25,879 bases of DNA, from the NCBI GenBank assembly GCA_900541505.1, contig UQKK01000041.1, positions 1 through 25,879 on the forward strand, in the 5' to 3' direction. The stretch comes from an uncultured Ruminococcus sp. GTDB lineage: Bacteria; Bacillota; Clostridia; Lachnospirales; Lachnospiraceae. The notes below the pieces were generated by a model, which did no database searches, was not told where the DNA came from, and saw nothing but the letters and a program-made list of their open reading frames with translations. This document shows positions 7,538 through 14,327 of this stretch, one piece after another; the stretch's first letter is position 1; the number at the start of each line of letters is the position of its first letter. The position numbers were made by a program, and so were the translations under genes.

Positions 7538-7588
7538 CCGAAAAGCCGTAAAGTCACTTGATATATAGGAAAAAAATGTGAATAATTG

Positions 7589-7618
7589 TTGACAGCCCCC
7601 CCCCTTTCATTGTATGAT
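7589..7618 (+). promoter_or_regulatory. Promoter of the GntR-ABC operon with a C9 tract in the spacer
   Basis: TTGACA (-35, 7589-7594) and TATGAT (-10, 7613-7618) are separated by 18 bases, nine of which are an uninterrupted run of C (7596-7604). Loss of one C would give the optimal 17-base spacer, so slipped-strand changes in this tract could tune or switch expression. Confidence 0.75.
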
Positions 7619-7650
7619 TGTACTATATAGATAATACAATAGTAAGTACA
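7609..7650 (+). promoter_or_regulatory. Probable operator for the GntR-type regulator
   Basis: Two nested inverted repeats overlap the -10 and the transcription start. ATTGTAT (7609-7615) is matched by ATACAAT (7634-7640), and TGTACT (7619-7624) by AGTACA (7645-7650). YtrA-type regulators usually repress their own operon from such sites; which repeat is bound here is not decided. Confidence 0.5.
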
Positions 7651-7669
7651 GAAAAATGAGGTGACTTAG

Positions 7670-8041
7670 ATGCCATGGGAATTAGATAATGACCGCCCAA
7701 TTTATCTACAACTGATGGAGCGCATCCAGCAGGATATCATCGCCGGGATATACAAGCCCGGGGACAAGATTCCCTCTGTCCGCGACCTGGCTTTAGACGC
7801 CGCAGTCAATCCTAACACCATGCAGAAGGCGCTTGCGGAACTGGAGCGCAGCGGACTGGTGTATTCCCAGAGGACAAGCGGACGGTTTATCACAGAGGAC
7901 GAGGCAATGCTCAAAAATATGAAGATGCAGCTTGCCAGAGAGCATATCCGGGAATTTTTTGAGAAAATGCACCAACTGGGCTTTGGTGACGATGAGACGC
8001 TCGAACTGATACAGAAAATATTAAGGGAGGAAAGACAATGA
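7670..8041 (+). CDS. GntR family transcriptional regulator, YtrA subfamily
   Basis: The 123-residue protein has an N-terminal GntR winged helix-turn-helix (about 9-76), including PGDKIPSVRDLALDAAVNPN and then TMQKALAELERSGLVYSQRTSGRF. A short C-terminal tail of about 45 residues follows instead of a large ligand domain. This architecture defines the YtrA subfamily, which typically represses an adjacent ABC transporter operon and responds to envelope stress or antibiotics. The effector here is unknown. The gene follows the C9 promoter and candidate operator, and its stop overlaps the next start (ATGA), which supports a single coupled operon. Confidence 0.92.
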   Translation: MPWELDNDRPIYLQLMERIQQDIIAGIYKPGDKIPSVRDLALDAAVNPNTMQKALAELERSGLVYSQRTSGRFITEDEAMLKNMKMQLAREHIREFFEKMHQLGFGDDETLELIQKILREERQ

Positions 8042-8736
8042 AGCCAATACTAGAATGCCAGGGTCTGACGAAAAAATACGGTAATTTCTTCGCTCTGTCC
8101 AATCTGAATCTGACACTGGAGAGAGGACAGATTGTCGGTCTGCTCGGTCCCAACGGAAGCGGCAAGACGACCCTTATCAAACTGATTAACGGTCTTCTCA
8201 TTCCCACCGATGGACATATCATGGTGAACAGTTTATCGCCCGGTGTGGAGACCAAAAAAATCGTCTCCTATCTCCCGGAGCGCAGTTATCTGAATGACCA
8301 CATGAGAGTCAATGACCTGCTTGCATACTATGTAGATTTTTACGAAAACTTCAACCTTCCGAAGGCGCAGGCGATGCTGAAAGATTTGGAGATTGACACC
8401 CACTCCCGCTTAAGAGCCCTCTCAAAGGGAACCAAGGAGAAGGTACAGCTCGTCCTCGTCATGAGCCGGGATGCCGAGCTTTATGTCCTCGATGAACCCA
8501 TAGGCGGTGTGGACCCTGCGGCGAGAGATTATATTCTCCGCACAATTTTATCCAACTACAACGAAAATGCTACGATTCTGATTTCCACCCACCTCATCTC
8601 TGACATTGAGAATGTCCTGGATAGGGTGCTCTTCCTGCAGTATGGACAGCTTGCTTTAAATGCCACTGTCGACGAGATACGGACGCAGCGCGGCAAATCA
8701 GTCGATGCTTTATTCAGGGAGGTATTCAAATGTTAG
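8038..8736 (+). CDS. ABC transporter ATP-binding protein
   Basis: The 232-residue nucleotide-binding subunit has Walker A GPNGSGKT (37-44), signature LSKGTKEK (about 128-135, a divergent form of LSGGQ common in ABC-2 exporters of this type), Walker B LYVLDE (148-153), a D-loop GGVDP, and an H-loop His185 (STHLI). It should power the membrane subunit encoded directly downstream, whose start lies inside its 3' end (7-base overlap). Together with the YtrA-type regulator it resembles exporters linked to envelope stress, antimicrobial peptide resistance or lipid handling. The substrate cannot be read from the sequence. Confidence 0.93.
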   Translation: MKPILECQGLTKKYGNFFALSNLNLTLERGQIVGLLGPNGSGKTTLIKLINGLLIPTDGHIMVNSLSPGVETKKIVSYLPERSYLNDHMRVNDLLAYYVDFYENFNLPKAQAMLKDLEIDTHSRLRALSKGTKEKVQLVLVMSRDAELYVLDEPIGGVDPAARDYILRTILSNYNENATILISTHLISDIENVLDRVLFLQYGQLALNATVDEIRTQRGKSVDALFREVFKC

Positions 8737-9524
8737 GGAAACTCATTAAATATGATTTGAAGTACGGTTATAAGATTATCCTCATCATACATCTGGTATT
8801 TCTGGTCGCATGTATTATGGGGCGTTTTATGCTGAATCAGATTGATTACGATGCACCGCCGGAAGCTTTGGGAGCAGCGCTTGGGATTTCCATCTCCCTG
8901 TTCTCACTTGTGATTGCGGGAATTTCTTTCAGCACATGGATTATCGTTGCCGTCCGTTTTTACAAAAACCTGTTTACAGACGAAGGATATCTGACCTGGA
9001 CCCTCCCAGCTACATCCACACAGCTTTTATGGAGCAAGATTATATCCGGAGCAATTTTCTGCGCGATAGATATCCTTGACTCCGCCATCGGAATCCTCAT
9101 CCTCGTGACAGGGCGAAATGTCACGGAGGCGTATTCCCATATATCCGCGGATGTCACAGAGGCGCTGGGAATGCCTCTCTCAATGTTCGGACTGTGCCTC
9201 CTGATTATTTTCTTTTTCAGCACCATATTTTCCGTCATCATGATTTATTTCTGTATCGTAATCGGGCAGCTTTTTCCCGGTCACAGGGTTCTTGGCGCTA
9301 TCATTGTATACTTTGTCGTTTCTTTTGTTATACAGATTATCACGGTAGTTGTCATGCTGGTTTTGAATCTTTACCCCAGCGTAGACTTGCTCCCGGAGGG
9401 GCAGACAGCGGCGCACTATTTCTTCGCCATCATCAGTATGAGCGTGGGGATTGCGACAGTGACGGCAATACCGCAGTATATCGCCACACACTATATTATG
9501 AAGAAAAAAATCAACCTTTTATAA
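8730..9524 (+). CDS. ABC-2 type transporter membrane subunit
   Basis: The 264-residue protein has six likely membrane segments (about 14-33, 51-76, 103-127, 152-180, 188-216 and 232-252). The cytoplasmic motif FYKNLFTDEGYLTWTLP (about 77-93) recurs in permeases paired with YtrA-regulated ATPases of Clostridia. Its role is the membrane channel for the ATPase encoded just upstream. The TAA stop at 9522-9524 abuts the stop of azlD on the other strand with no base between them, so the operon terminator falls inside azlD. Confidence 0.88.
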   Translation: MLGKLIKYDLKYGYKIILIIHLVFLVACIMGRFMLNQIDYDAPPEALGAALGISISLFSLVIAGISFSTWIIVAVRFYKNLFTDEGYLTWTLPATSTQLLWSKIISGAIFCAIDILDSAIGILILVTGRNVTEAYSHISADVTEALGMPLSMFGLCLLIIFFFSTIFSVIMIYFCIVIGQLFPGHRVLGAIIVYFVVSFVIQIITVVVMLVLNLYPSVDLLPEGQTAAHYFFAIISMSVGIATVTAIPQYIATHYIMKKKINLL

Positions 9525-9857
9525 TCACCAAACAACCTGTATCAGTATCATATACAGCACTGTGCCTGCCCCGATACTGAGCAGGTTGTTTCTTTTCCAG
9601 ATGTGCAGCACTGCCACAGTGAGAACTGCCAGCGCCTCCGGTATTCCGTGCGGGGCGGTAAGGACCGCCGTGTCCTTTAAACAGTATACAACCAGCATTC
9701 CGATGACCGCGGGAGTCAGAACTTTCCCAAGGTATTCCACGACCTTGGGTATCTTCTTCCCCTTCGGAAATATCAAAAAAGGCACGACTCTTGTGGCAAA
9801 GGTCGTCAGCGCCACCACGAGGATGATAAGGAAGGATGTCCCTGCGTTTAACGGCAT
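9525..9857 (-). CDS. azlD: AzlD-like branched-chain amino acid exporter small subunit
   Basis: The 110-residue membrane protein has about four hydrophobic segments and the family motif TRVVPFLIFPKGKKIPKVVEYL (about 22-43). AzlD works with AzlC to export branched-chain amino acids or analogues. The chosen start at 9857 follows a near-perfect AAAGGAGGTGGAGAC ribosome site; a longer frame would overlap azlC by more than 60 bases. It overlaps the azlC end by ten bases, so the two are co-transcribed. Its last codons also encode, on the other strand, the terminator of the ABC operon. Confidence 0.9.
   Translation of the reverse strand: MPLNAGTSFLIILVVALTTFATRVVPFLIFPKGKKIPKVVEYLGKVLTPAVIGMLVVYCLKDTAVLTAPHGIPEALAVLTVAVLHIWKRNNLLSIGAGTVLYMILIQVVW
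9530..9596 (+). terminator. Terminator of the ABC operon, embedded in azlD coding sequence
   Basis: AAACAACCTG (9530-9539) pairs with CAGGTTGTTT (9582-9591), and the inner arms TCAGTATC (9542-9549) and GATACTGA (9573-9580) extend the stem to about 18 pairs with a small internal mismatch. CTTTT follows on the plus strand. On the minus strand no T-run follows, so it acts for the plus strand only. Confidence 0.75.
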
Positions 9858-10600
9858 GTCTCCACCTCCTTTGACAGGCGCTTTCTCGTGGCAAACAACA
9901 CCAGGATGCACAGCACCATCGTCGGGAAGACAAAATTAGCACTGCCGAATATCTGCAGACAGAGAAACGCTGCCGCCACGCCGATTGCCGCCGGAATCCG
10001 GTTCTTCTTCTCCATCCACTGTTCAATGAAAATCACCACAAACAGAGCTGTCATGGCAAATTCGATTCCCTCCGCGTTGAACGGGAGCATACTCTTTAAA
10101 ATGCCTCCGATTGCTGAACCGATAATCCAGTAGCTCTGGTCCAAAAGCGCGATGGCAAAAAGGAACTTTTCTTCCTCCACATCCTTTGGCACCTTCACAG
10201 TGCACAGAAGAGAATACGTCTCATCCGTCAATCCGAAAATCATATACCAGCGCTTTTTCCCCATGCGGTTAAATTTTTCAAGAAGAGAAATACCGTAGAA
10301 CACATGGCGTATATTCACCATCAGCGTCATAAACGCGGCATGGAGGAAGGAAACGCCCGGCGCGAAAAAATTGACCGCCAGATACTGTCCTGAACCCGCG
10401 TACACCATCACACTCATGAGCACCGCCCAAAGTGCGGAATACCCCTTTTCCGCGTACATCACCCCGAACGCGATTCCGATGAACAGATATCCTGTCAGCA
10501 CCGGTATCGTATAAGGGAACGCTTTTTTAAACGCTTCTCTGTATCCTCCCATTTTCGCCCACCCCTTTTTCGTAAATGGTTTATCTTTCTCCAAAGACAC
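9848..10600 (-). CDS. azlC: AzlC-like branched-chain amino acid exporter large subunit
   Basis: The 250-residue membrane protein carries AzlC features: FPYTIPVLTGYLFIGIAFGV (about 28-47), VMVYAGSGQYLAV (about 64-76), the MVNIRHVFYGISL segment (about 94-106) and GLTDETYSL (about 123-131). With AzlD it forms a branched-chain amino acid exporter. The start is uncertain: GTG at 10600 is eight bases behind GGAG, while ATG at 10552 (MGGYREAF) follows a GGGGTGGG stretch. The gene lies 67 bases downstream of a tRNA-Arg gene without a clear promoter of its own and may be read from the tRNA promoter. CodY, encoded in this window, senses the same amino acids, but no CodY box was found here. Confidence 0.9.
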   Translation of the reverse strand: MSLEKDKPFTKKGWAKMGGYREAFKKAFPYTIPVLTGYLFIGIAFGVMYAEKGYSALWAVLMSVMVYAGSGQYLAVNFFAPGVSFLHAAFMTLMVNIRHVFYGISLLEKFNRMGKKRWYMIFGLTDETYSLLCTVKVPKDVEEEKFLFAIALLDQSYWIIGSAIGGILKSMLPFNAEGIEFAMTALFVVIFIEQWMEKKNRIPAAIGVAAAFLCLQIFGSANFVFPTMVLCILVLFATRKRLSKEVETCR

Positions 10601-10667
10601 ATGTGCGGCTCCTTATCCTGCGCGTAAAACCGGACATGTCTTTTCATACAAACAGGCATAAAAAATA

Positions 10668-10739
10668 CACGTCTGGGCGGAATCGAACCGCCGCACATGC
10701 CTCCGGAGGGCATTGCTCTATCCCCTGAGCTACAGACGT
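10668..10739 (-). tRNA. tRNA-Arg (anticodon CCG)
   Basis: The 72-base minus-strand sequence folds as a complete cloverleaf. Acceptor arms are ACGTCTG and CAGACGT (7 pairs), the D arm is GCTC/GAGC, the anticodon arm is ATGCC/GGCAT around CTCCGGA (anticodon CCG), the variable loop is GTGC, and the T arm is GGCGG-TTCGATT-CCGCC. The discriminator base is G. CCA is not encoded. The tRNA reads CGG codons. Confidence 0.96.
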
Positions 10740-10791
10740 ATAATTTGCGGAACCTTGTGCGGAAATCACCTTCCCAACAAAGGAACCTTAA

Positions 10792-11778
10792 TTATCCTAG
10801 CATAATTCCAGCGGATTGTAAAGAGCAACCTGTCAGCTTTTTTTCTCTGCATGCATAAAAATATGCATGATTACTCAGAACCTCTTCCTCCATCACCTGG
10901 GTCTCATTTATCCTGCTCACCATCTCATTCATCTCACCCGGCTCCAGCCCTCTGGATTTCGGGACAATGACGACTTCGTGTATACTGCTCGGCAGGATAT
11001 AGTAATCTTCACCGAGTATCCCGCCAATCATATTCAACACTTTCGGATAGAGGATACACGCCGCTCCCAGACTGCGCACAGGGTTGGAGAGCACATACAT
11101 GGTATCTCTGCCTGACAGCGGGTCCGCGAAAAGGTCCGTCTCTGCCCCTTTCCCATTTCTTGTCGTGAAATTTTCTTCAAAACAATCTTTTTCTTCCTGC
11201 TCCTCTTCTCCACCATTTTCCAGCACACTGCTCATGGTAAAAAACTGGGCGGGAAGCAGTCCCATTGCGTTCTTCCTGGCGTCCTTCCATATCTGATGGG
11301 TGCTCACGCCCCACCTCGCCAGATGACTGTTATACACCGGCATCGTCGCGCTGCCGCTCTCTGTCATCTCCAGAACTACATAAAATACAATCGACAAGTC
11401 CAAAATATCAATATGGGGCATTACTTTCAGCATTGCGCGGTTCTTTTCCGTATTGATGAGCTTAAAGCACATTTTCTTGCAAATGTTTCCATAATCCTCC
11501 AAAGCTCCAAAATCCCAGGGAGACTCACAGCGGACTTCATCATAGAAGGACAGCACTTCCTCCACGATTTCCCCTAAGTCTTTTCCTGCTTCGTAATCTC
11601 CATAGAATTCATCCAGATAAATGGTCGGGGAAATGTGGATTCCCGGCGACTCAATCAAAATACCCTGCTTTTCTTTTCCGTTATTTTTGACCGCTTTATA
11701 GACTGCGGCATGCACTCCTCCTCTCAGCTTTTTATTCAATTCTCTTTCTATCACGCGCACAAATTCCTGATATCTCAT
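10792..11778 (-). CDS. DUF5688 family protein of unknown function
   Basis: The 328-residue soluble protein has no signal peptide or membrane segment. I recognise the DUF5688 pattern seen widely in Lachnospiraceae: SPTIYLDEFYGDYEAG (about 50-65), DFGALEDYGNICKKMCFKLI (about 88-107), the region around MPHIDILDLSIVFYVVLEM (about 118-138), then YVLSNPVRSLGAACILYP and ILPSSIHEVVIVP near the C-terminus. The role is unknown; the IxPSSIHE segment is the most conserved part as I remember the family. The ATG at 11778 follows AAAGGAGCAGT; a 26-residue upstream extension is unlikely. The stop codon lies inside the promoter of the downstream tRNA-Arg gene. Confidence 0.85.
   Translation of the reverse strand: MRYQEFVRVIERELNKKLRGGVHAAVYKAVKNNGKEKQGILIESPGIHISPTIYLDEFYGDYEAGKDLGEIVEEVLSFYDEVRCESPWDFGALEDYGNICKKMCFKLINTEKNRAMLKVMPHIDILDLSIVFYVVLEMTESGSATMPVYNSHLARWGVSTHQIWKDARKNAMGLLPAQFFTMSSVLENGGEEEQEEKDCFEENFTTRNGKGAETDLFADPLSGRDTMYVLSNPVRSLGAACILYPKVLNMIGGILGEDYYILPSSIHEVVIVPKSRGLEPGEMNEMVSRINETQVMEEEVLSNHAYFYACREKKLTGCSLQSAGIMLG
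10794..10822 (-). promoter_or_regulatory. Promoter of tRNA-Arg
   Basis: Minus strand: TTTACA (-35, 10817-10822), 17-base spacer, TAGGAT (-10, 10794-10799). It overlaps the last codons and the stop of the DUF5688 gene and gives a ~48-base leader before the mature tRNA. Confidence 0.65.
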
Positions 11779-11920
11779 ACTGCTCCTTTCTAACTGCGCG
11801 TCCATCTTTTTCTGAGAAAGCCGGTACGAAACGTACCATGAACCGGCATCCGCCATATATCGAAACGAGAGAACTATCTCCGGCGATACCGGTATGATTT
11901 GATATTATCGGGTAAGTCTG

Positions 11921-11949
11921 ATTATATAAGAAAAGGCTCGGAAACGCAA
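11921..11949 (-). promoter_or_regulatory. Promoter of the DUF5688 gene
   Basis: Minus strand: TTGCGT (-35, 11944-11949), 17-base spacer, TATAAT (-10, 11921-11926). Confidence 0.75.
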
Positions 11950-11990
11950 TCCCTGCCGCCGCAAAATATTGTTGCGTACGCCCGCACCAA

Positions 11991-12037
11991 AATAAGAAAA
12001 GCAGCGTCCATAGTTCTCTCCTATGCTAAACGCTGCT
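11991..12037 (-). terminator. Terminator of efp
   Basis: Minus-strand hairpin with outer arms AGCAGCG and CGCTGCT and inner arms CATAG and CTATG, followed by TTTTCTTATT. Confidence 0.88.
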
Positions 12038-12126
12038 CTTTCTTCATACACTTTTTTATTTCTTTCGCTCCGTCCGATGTTTCGTCTTCTGTCAATTCAA
12101 GACTCTCGCACGAATCTAGCGCACAA

Positions 12127-12684
12127 TTATACTCTGGACAGATACTCCCCTGTACGGGTATCAATCTTCAGGACATCTCCGGTCTCGCAGAACAGCGGTA
12201 CCATTACTGTCGCCCCTGTCTCAACTACAGCAGGCTTCGTAGCACCCTGCGCGGTATCTCCCTTGAATCCCGGCTCTGTCTCTGTGATTGCCAGTTCTAC
12301 AAAGAGCGGCGGCTCTACAGAGAATACATTGCCATTGTGAGAACAGATTTTGACTGTCTCGTTCTCTTTTACAAACTTCAGCGCATCCCCTACTACTTCA
12401 GAGTTGAGAGCAATCTGGTCGTATGTCTCTACATCCATGAAGTTGTACAGGTCACCGTCATTGTACAGATACTGCATATCTTTTCTGTCGATGTGGGCCT
12501 TCGGGAATTTCTCGGTCGGTCTGAATGTCTTCTCCACTACGCCCCCACTGATGATATTTTTCAATTTCGTTCTAACAAACGCTGCTCCCTTACCGGGTTT
12601 TACATGCTGGAATTCCAAAATCTGATAAATGTTGCCGTCAATCTCAACGGTCACGCCATTTTTAAATTCTCCTGCTGCAATCAT
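12127..12684 (-). CDS. efp: Translation elongation factor P
   Basis: EF-P rescues ribosomes stalled on polyproline by binding between the P and E sites. The 185-residue protein has the normal full length and three beta-barrel domains. The tip loop KPGKGAAF carries Lys32, the residue that is modified in many bacteria; no EpmA/EpmB-like enzyme is in this window. Domain III holds the conserved GDxxKIDTRTGEYLSRV ending. The ATG is preceded by GGAGGATTACG. It has its own promoter and a strong terminator, so it is monocistronic. Confidence 0.97.
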   Translation of the reverse strand: MIAAGEFKNGVTVEIDGNIYQILEFQHVKPGKGAAFVRTKLKNIISGGVVEKTFRPTEKFPKAHIDRKDMQYLYNDGDLYNFMDVETYDQIALNSEVVGDALKFVKENETVKICSHNGNVFSVEPPLFVELAITETEPGFKGDTAQGATKPAVVETGATVMVPLFCETGDVLKIDTRTGEYLSRV

Positions 12685-12740
12685 TCGTAATCCTCCTTCA
12701 ATCGCACAGTCTATGCGCTTTCCTTATATGAACTCTTTAA

Positions 12741-12769
12741 ATTCTATAATAATTTCCAGGTTTTTTCAA
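12741..12769 (-). promoter_or_regulatory. Promoter of efp
   Basis: Minus strand: TTGAAA (-35, 12764-12769), 17-base spacer, TAGAAT (-10, 12741-12746). Confidence 0.78.
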
Positions 12770-12799
12770 CCCTTTTTTGCTGTGAAACGCCTGCTTTCC

Positions 12800-13300
12800 T
12801 CATCTTGTCTGCTTCTTTTTATAAAAATGCAGGACAATCTTCTCCAGATACCGTTTCAGGACTATCTGGATTTCTTCTTTCGGATGAATCGGCTGCACCA
12901 AAATATTGCGTATGCCGGTGCGTTTCGCGCCCCAGACATCGGTAAACAGCTGGTCTCCGACAAACAGGGTGCTGGACTTATCCGTCCCCATGATTTTCAT
13001 CGCTTTTTCATAGTTCTTCACAGAAGGCTTATGTGCGTTGAAAATATAATTGGTATTGATATTTTTATTAAACATTTTCACACGGGGTTCCTGATTGTTG
13101 GACAGCAGGCACGAGGAAATCCCTATCCTCTTAAGCCTGGCAAACAGTTCCTCCGCGCGTTTGTCAGCCGGTGCCCCATGGGGGACCAGCGTATTGTCAA
13201 TATCAAAGATGACACCGCGGATACCCTCTTCATACAGTTTTTCAAAGGGGATGACATAAGTGGACTTCACATAGTCATCCGGAAAAAAGCGTTCAAACAT
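12800..13300 (-). CDS. yqeG: YqeG family HAD-IIIA phosphatase
   Basis: The 166-residue protein has the HAD catalytic set: DIDNT with Asp33 and Asp35, SNN (67-69), Lys91 in HKPS, and GDQLFTD with Asp116 and Asp121. Length and the N-terminal FFPDDYVKS match the YqeG family. In other bacteria members act as small-substrate phosphatases, including phosphatidylglycerophosphate phosphatases; the substrate here is unproven. In Bacillus yqeG lies just ahead of the GTPase gene yqeH and the shikimate dehydrogenase gene aroE, so linkage to aromatic synthesis genes is seen elsewhere. Its ATG shares one base with the stop of the upstream chorismate mutase-shikimate kinase gene (TAATG), so the two are translationally coupled. 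Confidence 0.88.
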   Translation of the reverse strand: MFERFFPDDYVKSTYVIPFEKLYEEGIRGVIFDIDNTLVPHGAPADKRAEELFARLKRIGISSCLLSNNQEPRVKMFNKNINTNYIFNAHKPSVKNYEKAMKIMGTDKSSTLFVGDQLFTDVWGAKRTGIRNILVQPIHPKEEIQIVLKRYLEKIVLHFYKKKQTR

Positions 13301-14085
13301 TATTTTCCATCCAATTCTATCAATCTTGTAATCAGTTCCTCGCAGACCTGAAGCACGGTCTTATGGTCCGTCTGCACGACCACATCCGCTGCCGCCTCGT
13401 ATTTCTCGCGGCGCTTCTCCATCATATCCGCGATAAACTCCACACTTTTGTTTCCGTTTAAGATTGGGCGGTCTTTGCTGTCCTTCACGCGCTCATATAC
13501 CGTCTGTGGGCTCGCTGTGAGGAGAACAACCCGTCCGTTCTTCTTCATCTCTTTTACATTTTCTTCGCGCAGGGCAGCGCCCCCTCCGCAGGAAATGATG
13601 CACTTGCTCTCAGACTGCAGTTCCCTTAAAAGCTCTGTCTCCTTGCTGCGGAAATATTCTTCCCCGTAAGTGGCGAAAATATCGGAGATACTCATCTCCT
13701 CCCTTGCCTCTATGACCTGGTCCATCTCCACAAGGCGCATATCGAACATGGTGCTCAAGTAGTCGGATACCGTGGATTTCCCCGCCCCCATGAATCCAAT
13801 CAATACAATATTATAGGAGAAAAGCGTTCTCGCCTGGATTCTCTTGCTGTTGCGCACAATCCTCTGAAAGACATCCAGTATTTCTTCCCGGTACTTGTTT
13901 CCCTCCAGCTTTTCCTTGAGCCTCTTCTCCTGCTTTGCCTCCTGCGCGGGCTGCAGGACCGGCATACCATATTTTTCTTTATATGCCATAATCTTCTCAA
14001 TGACTGCGTTTCTCTCCACGAGAGCATCGATAATCTTGTCGTCACACAGCGCGAGCTGCTCCCGGTACATTTCCAAATCGTTCAT
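13300..14085 (-). CDS. Chorismate mutase (AroQ type) fused to shikimate kinase
   Basis: The 261-residue protein has two domains. Residues 1-88 look like an AroQ chorismate mutase: Arg8, Arg25, Lys36, Glu49, Ser80 and Gln84 match E. coli Arg11, Arg28, Lys39, Glu52, Ser84 and Gln88 in spacing, although the position equivalent to Arg51 is Gln48. Residues about 91-261 are shikimate kinase: Walker A GFMGAGKS (97-104), Asp122, Arg146 in YFRSKE, GGG (167-169) and lid DRPIL (205-209). The kinase phosphorylates shikimate; the mutase converts chorismate to prephenate, two steps later. The fused steps are not adjacent. The gene has an excellent promoter with unusual repeats and is coupled to yqeG. Confidence 0.9.
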   Translation of the reverse strand: MNDLEMYREQLALCDDKIIDALVERNAVIEKIMAYKEKYGMPVLQPAQEAKQEKRLKEKLEGNKYREEILDVFQRIVRNSKRIQARTLFSYNIVLIGFMGAGKSTVSDYLSTMFDMRLVEMDQVIEAREEMSISDIFATYGEEYFRSKETELLRELQSESKCIISCGGGAALREENVKEMKKNGRVVLLTASPQTVYERVKDSKDRPILNGNKSVEFIADMMEKRREKYEAAADVVVQTDHKTVLQVCEELITRLIELDGK

Positions 14086-14172
14086 CTTTTACATTCCTTT
14101 TCCCGACAGAAGCATCTGTCACATGATACTTAAGCAAGCCTGAGCCTGCCGCCCTTCACAGATACCGCTGCC

Positions 14173-14204
14173 GCATAATCCCATAATCGTGTAATCGCAT
14201 AACC
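14173..14204 (-). repeat. Four imperfect 8-base tandem repeats at the start of the CM-SK transcript
   Basis: The minus strand reads GGTTATGC, GATTACAC, GATTATGG, GATTATGC in succession. The predicted transcription start falls at the first unit, so the repeats would be the first 32 bases of the RNA. No gene is supported in 14086-14327; the rest is untranslated leader and promoter. Confidence 0.7.
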
Positions 14205-14210
14205 GAGCCT

Positions 14211-14239
14211 ATTATAACAACTTTCTTATGTGATGGCAA
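14211..14239 (-). promoter_or_regulatory. Promoter of the CM-SK/yqeG operon
   Basis: Minus strand: TTGCCA (-35, 14234-14239), 17-base spacer, TATAAT (-10, 14211-14216), with TGT before the -10 giving an extended -10. Confidence 0.85.
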
Positions 14240-14244
14240 GAAAT

Positions 14245-14274
14245 ATTCACGATTCTCTGTCATTCACGATTCTC
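14245..14274 (-). repeat. Tandem 13-base direct repeat upstream of the CM-SK promoter
   Basis: GAGAATCGTGAAT occurs twice exactly on the minus strand (14245-14257 and 14262-14274), a period of 17 bases, starting six bases upstream of the -35. The placement suits a regulator-binding site. Confidence 0.7.
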
Positions 14275-14327
14275 CGCACTTTGGCATTATACCCCGATTT
14301 TTCCACTCATCACTTCTGCAAGGGCGG

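Larger units (their letters stand above)
11779..12126. other. Intergenic region between efp and the DUF5688 gene
   Basis: No gene is supported in these 348 bases. They contain the efp terminator (11991-12037), the DUF5688 promoter (11921-11949), a small palindrome ATACCGGTAT (11886-11895) and a leader hairpin with arms GGTACG and CGTACC (11823-11837) ahead of the DUF5688 ribosome site. The stretch 12038-12126 is the untranslated end of the efp transcript. Confidence 0.7.

Noticed and set aside
7561..7669. Palindromic sequences as a terminator for nfo
   Set aside because: The inverted repeats lie over the downstream promoter and lack a U-tract after a GC-rich stem; they fit an operator better.
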